This document shows positions 62,177 through 64,000 of a stretch of DNA of 64,000 nucleotides, piece by piece. Every line of letters begins with the position of its first letter. Within the stretch, counting starts at the first letter, position 1. The position numbers were made by a program, and so were the translations under genes. The notes beneath the pieces are model-generated. The model was not told the DNA's origin. It worked only from the letters and a program-made list of their open reading frames with translations, and searched no databases. Source of the stretch: Paenibacillus tritici (GTDB lineage: Bacteria > Bacillota > Bacilli > Paenibacillales > Paenibacillaceae); the NCBI RefSeq assembly GCF_013204885.1, contig NZ_JABMKX010000014.1, positions 62,001-126,000 of the forward strand, read 5' to 3'.

Positions 62177-64000
62177 ATGATGAGGGGTATGCTAAGATTC
62201 GTTTCCCGTAATATCTGGTTTCAACTCGCTGTTGCCGTTGTTATCGGTATGGCCGTAAGCTATGCCATCGTGCCTGGATCGCCAGGCGTCCCCAAGCATC
62301 AAAGCAAAGAAGGCATTCTGGATCTAACGCAGGACTCTATGGGTAAGAATCCGCAGAAGTTACAAGGAGAATGGGAATTCTACTGGCAAGAGCTGCTCTC
62401 GCCGGAGGATATACGGAACCGTATGGCAGCAGGGGAACAGGTGGATAGATATATCAACATCCCCGGCTCCTGGCTGGGGTACAAGCTGGAGGAGCAAGAG
62501 CTGGAGGGGCAAGGCTTCGCAACCTTTCGGCTGGCTATTCAGCTTAATGAGCAGGACAGGAATGAGCGGCTGGCGCTGCGGCTGCCTACTATTTTTCATG
62601 CGTATAAATTATGGGTGAACGGAGAACTGCTGGCAGAAGTCGGTGAGGTGGGTCAGGACAAGCACGGCATGACTCCGCGTCTGGCTACGAAGCTGGTATT
62701 CTTCCAGCCCGAAGGCGACACGGTAGAGCTGGTTATGCAAGTGGCGAACTTCCATCACAACCGGGGCGGCATCACCAAGGATATAGAGCTGGGCGGCAGT
62801 AACGTGCTAACGGTCAAGACTCATCTGAAGATTGCTTCAGATATGTTCATCACCGCAAGCCTGCTGGTAATTGGCGTGTATCATCTGCTGCTCTACATCC
62901 TGCGGCGCAAGGACAGGGCGCCGCTGTACTTCGGTCTGTTCACCGTGATGTTCGGTATCCGCTCCCTGCTGAACGGCGAGCTGATGCTTACCCAATGGCT
63001 TCCCCGTTTCCCGTGGGAATTGCAGTTCAAGATCGAATATCTGATTCTTTGCCTCGGCGGATGGATCATCACTATGTATTTCGAATGCATTTTCCCGGAT
63101 GTGGTGTCACGGTGGTTCCGCCATGGCAGCCGGATCGTAACCGGCATACTCTGTGTGGTTATAGTGGTAACCCCCGCCATCCTCTATTCAAGAATGCTGC
63201 TGCTGATCGGTGTGATCGTTGTTCTGCATATGGTGTATCTGATGGTTGGGCTGGCTGCGGCGGCCATGCGGCGGATGGAGGGGGCGCTGATCTTCCTGCT
63301 CGTATCAGTGGTTGCTCTGGTTACGGTGATCAACGATTTCCTGTATTACAACGAATGGTCACGAATCGGAAATACCTCTCCGTTCGGGCTGCTGGTATTC
63401 ACGATCGCCCAGATGATGCTGCTGTCTTCCAGATTTACGAGGGCGGCAACGAACGAAGAGCGGATTGCCCGGGAGCTGCAGGAAGCCAATACCAAGCTGA
63501 CCGAGATGAATGCCAATCTGGAGCAGCTCGTGCTGGAGCGCACACATGCCTTATCCGCAGCTCACGAAGACCTCCGCATGTCGTACGAGCGGTTACTTCA
63601 CTCCGAGCAAGGCAGGAAGAAGCTGCTGGCCTACATTACACATGATCTGCGTATGCCGCTGTCCAGTATGCTCGGTTATGTCGAGGCGGTAATGGACAGG
63701 GTGAAGCCGGAACGCAATGAACAATACCTGATGTATATCCGGGATAACACGGTGAGGATTAACCGCATGATCGGGGAGCTGAGCTTCTTGTCGCATCTGG
63801 AGACGGGGCAAGTAGAGTACCGGATGGAGCCGGTTCCTGTGGTACACTTCCTGCGTGGTTTCTATGAACAATATGAGCTGGTTGTGCGTGACGCGGGGCT
63901 TGATTTCAACCTGGTGATCGGAAATACGGAGAATCATGGACCTGGCTTGCCCGTTGTAGAGATGGATACGCAAAGATTAGACCAGGCGCTATTCAATCTG
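62177..64000 (+). CDS. 7TMR-DISM histidine kinase, 3' end cut by window edge
   Basis: The frame runs 608 codons to the right edge. Order: one N-terminal membrane helix (about 12-32); an extracytoplasmic sugar-binding-like domain (about 55-220: GEWEFYWQELL, IPGSWLGYK, LWVNGELLAEVGEVG), as in the DISMED2 class; seven membrane helices (about 225-425); a coiled coil (RIARELQEANTKLTEMNANLEQLVLERTHAL); and the phospho-acceptor domain KKLLAYITHDLRMPLSSMLGY. The ATPase part lies beyond the window. The start could also be ATG 62180 or 62189; the ribosome binding site is weak. It senses an outside, perhaps carbohydrate, signal. Confidence 0.88.
   Translation, partial: MMRGMLRFVSRNIWFQLAVAVVIGMAVSYAIVPGSPGVPKHQSKEGILDLTQDSMGKNPQKLQGEWEFYWQELLSPEDIRNRMAAGEQVDRYINIPGSWLGYKLEEQELEGQGFATFRLAIQLNEQDRNERLALRLPTIFHAYKLWVNGELLAEVGEVGQDKHGMTPRLATKLVFFQPEGDTVELVMQVANFHHNRGGITKDIELGGSNVLTVKTHLKIASDMFITASLLVIGVYHLLLYILRRKDRAPLYFGLFTVMFGIRSLLNGELMLTQWLPRFPWELQFKIEYLILCLGGWIITMYFECIFPDVVSRWFRHGSRIVTGILCVVIVVTPAILYSRMLLLIGVIVVLHMVYLMVGLAAAAMRRMEGALIFLLVSVVALVTVINDFLYYNEWSRIGNTSPFGLLVFTIAQMMLLSSRFTRAATNEERIARELQEANTKLTEMNANLEQLVLERTHALSAAHEDLRMSYERLLHSEQGRKKLLAYITHDLRMPLSSMLGYVEAVMDRVKPERNEQYLMYIRDNTVRINRMIGELSFLSHLETGQVEYRMEPVPVVHFLRGFYEQYELVVRDAGLDFNLVIGNTENHGPGLPVVEMDTQRLDQALFNL

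Overview
The window reads as a chromosomal segment of a low-to-mid GC, spore-forming Gram-positive of the Paenibacillus type. This rests on two very large S-layer-homology (SLH) surface proteins, several secreted 'stalk' (copper amine oxidase N-terminal-like) proteins, strong AGGAGG ribosome binding sites with frequent GTG/TTG starts, Fur boxes next to a Btr-like siderophore regulator, a Bacillus-type antisense-controlled toxin, and intergenic 51-bp repeat arrays. No rRNA, tRNA or CRISPR array was recognised. The species cannot be fixed from the sequence alone.

Layout. 1-9.8 kb: a Nudix hydrolase cut by the left edge, a lipoprotein, a 1,794-residue SLH surface protein with four ~157-residue repeats, a DUF4304 protein, a DUF4317 protein and a Fic protein. 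9.9-18.6 kb: a membrane diguanylate cyclase, a heterodimeric ABC exporter (two overlapping genes), and an ABC-2 type exporter with a divergent TetR regulator and clear operator-like palindromes. 18.7-24.1 kb: an iron locus (AraC/Btr-type regulator with a fused binding-protein domain, FhuF-like reductase, siderophore-binding lipoprotein) with Fur boxes, a seven-unit 51-bp repeat array and a MetE-like enzyme. 24.3-29.2 kb: a plus-strand gene train coding for a secreted methionine-rich repeat protein, a response regulator, a histidine kinase, CcdA, a TlpA-like thioredoxin lipoprotein and a fused MsrA-MsrB lipoprotein. This is the most interesting system in the window: it looks like a self-contained extracytoplasmic methionine-oxidation sink and repair pathway.

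29.2-34 kb: an unknown protein, an SPFH-domain protein, two tandem Hol-Tox type I toxin/antisense RNA cassettes (one a relic), a NADAR protein and a stalk protein. 34-51 kb is a defence island: an McrB-like ATPase with a DUF2357 nuclease partner, a small Spo0E/DUF6809-like protein, an XRE regulator, and a type I restriction operon hsdM-hsdS-FRG-hsdR-GmrSD-like. An IS4-family insertion sequence with a one-base lesion in its transposase lies just beyond it. 51-53.4 kb is a decaying zone of small unknown genes, a frameshifted lipoprotein and a deleted duplicate of its neighbours. 53.4-64 kb: a stalk protein, a DJ-1/PfpI protein, a chitin-binding/crystallin/transglycosylase protein, a 1,770-residue SLH/InlB-repeat surface protein starting at TTG, and a 7TMR-DISM histidine kinase cut by the right edge.

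How genes work together: Fur and the Btr-like protein probably control siderophore-iron uptake. The TetR protein probably controls the adjacent ABC-2 exporter. The two-component system probably controls the methionine-sulfoxide repair operon through phased TCGTAA repeats. Restriction genes of at least three kinds (type I, McrBC-like, GmrSD-like) are stacked in one island. Starts given below are my choices from ribosome binding sites and are often downstream of the longest open frame.
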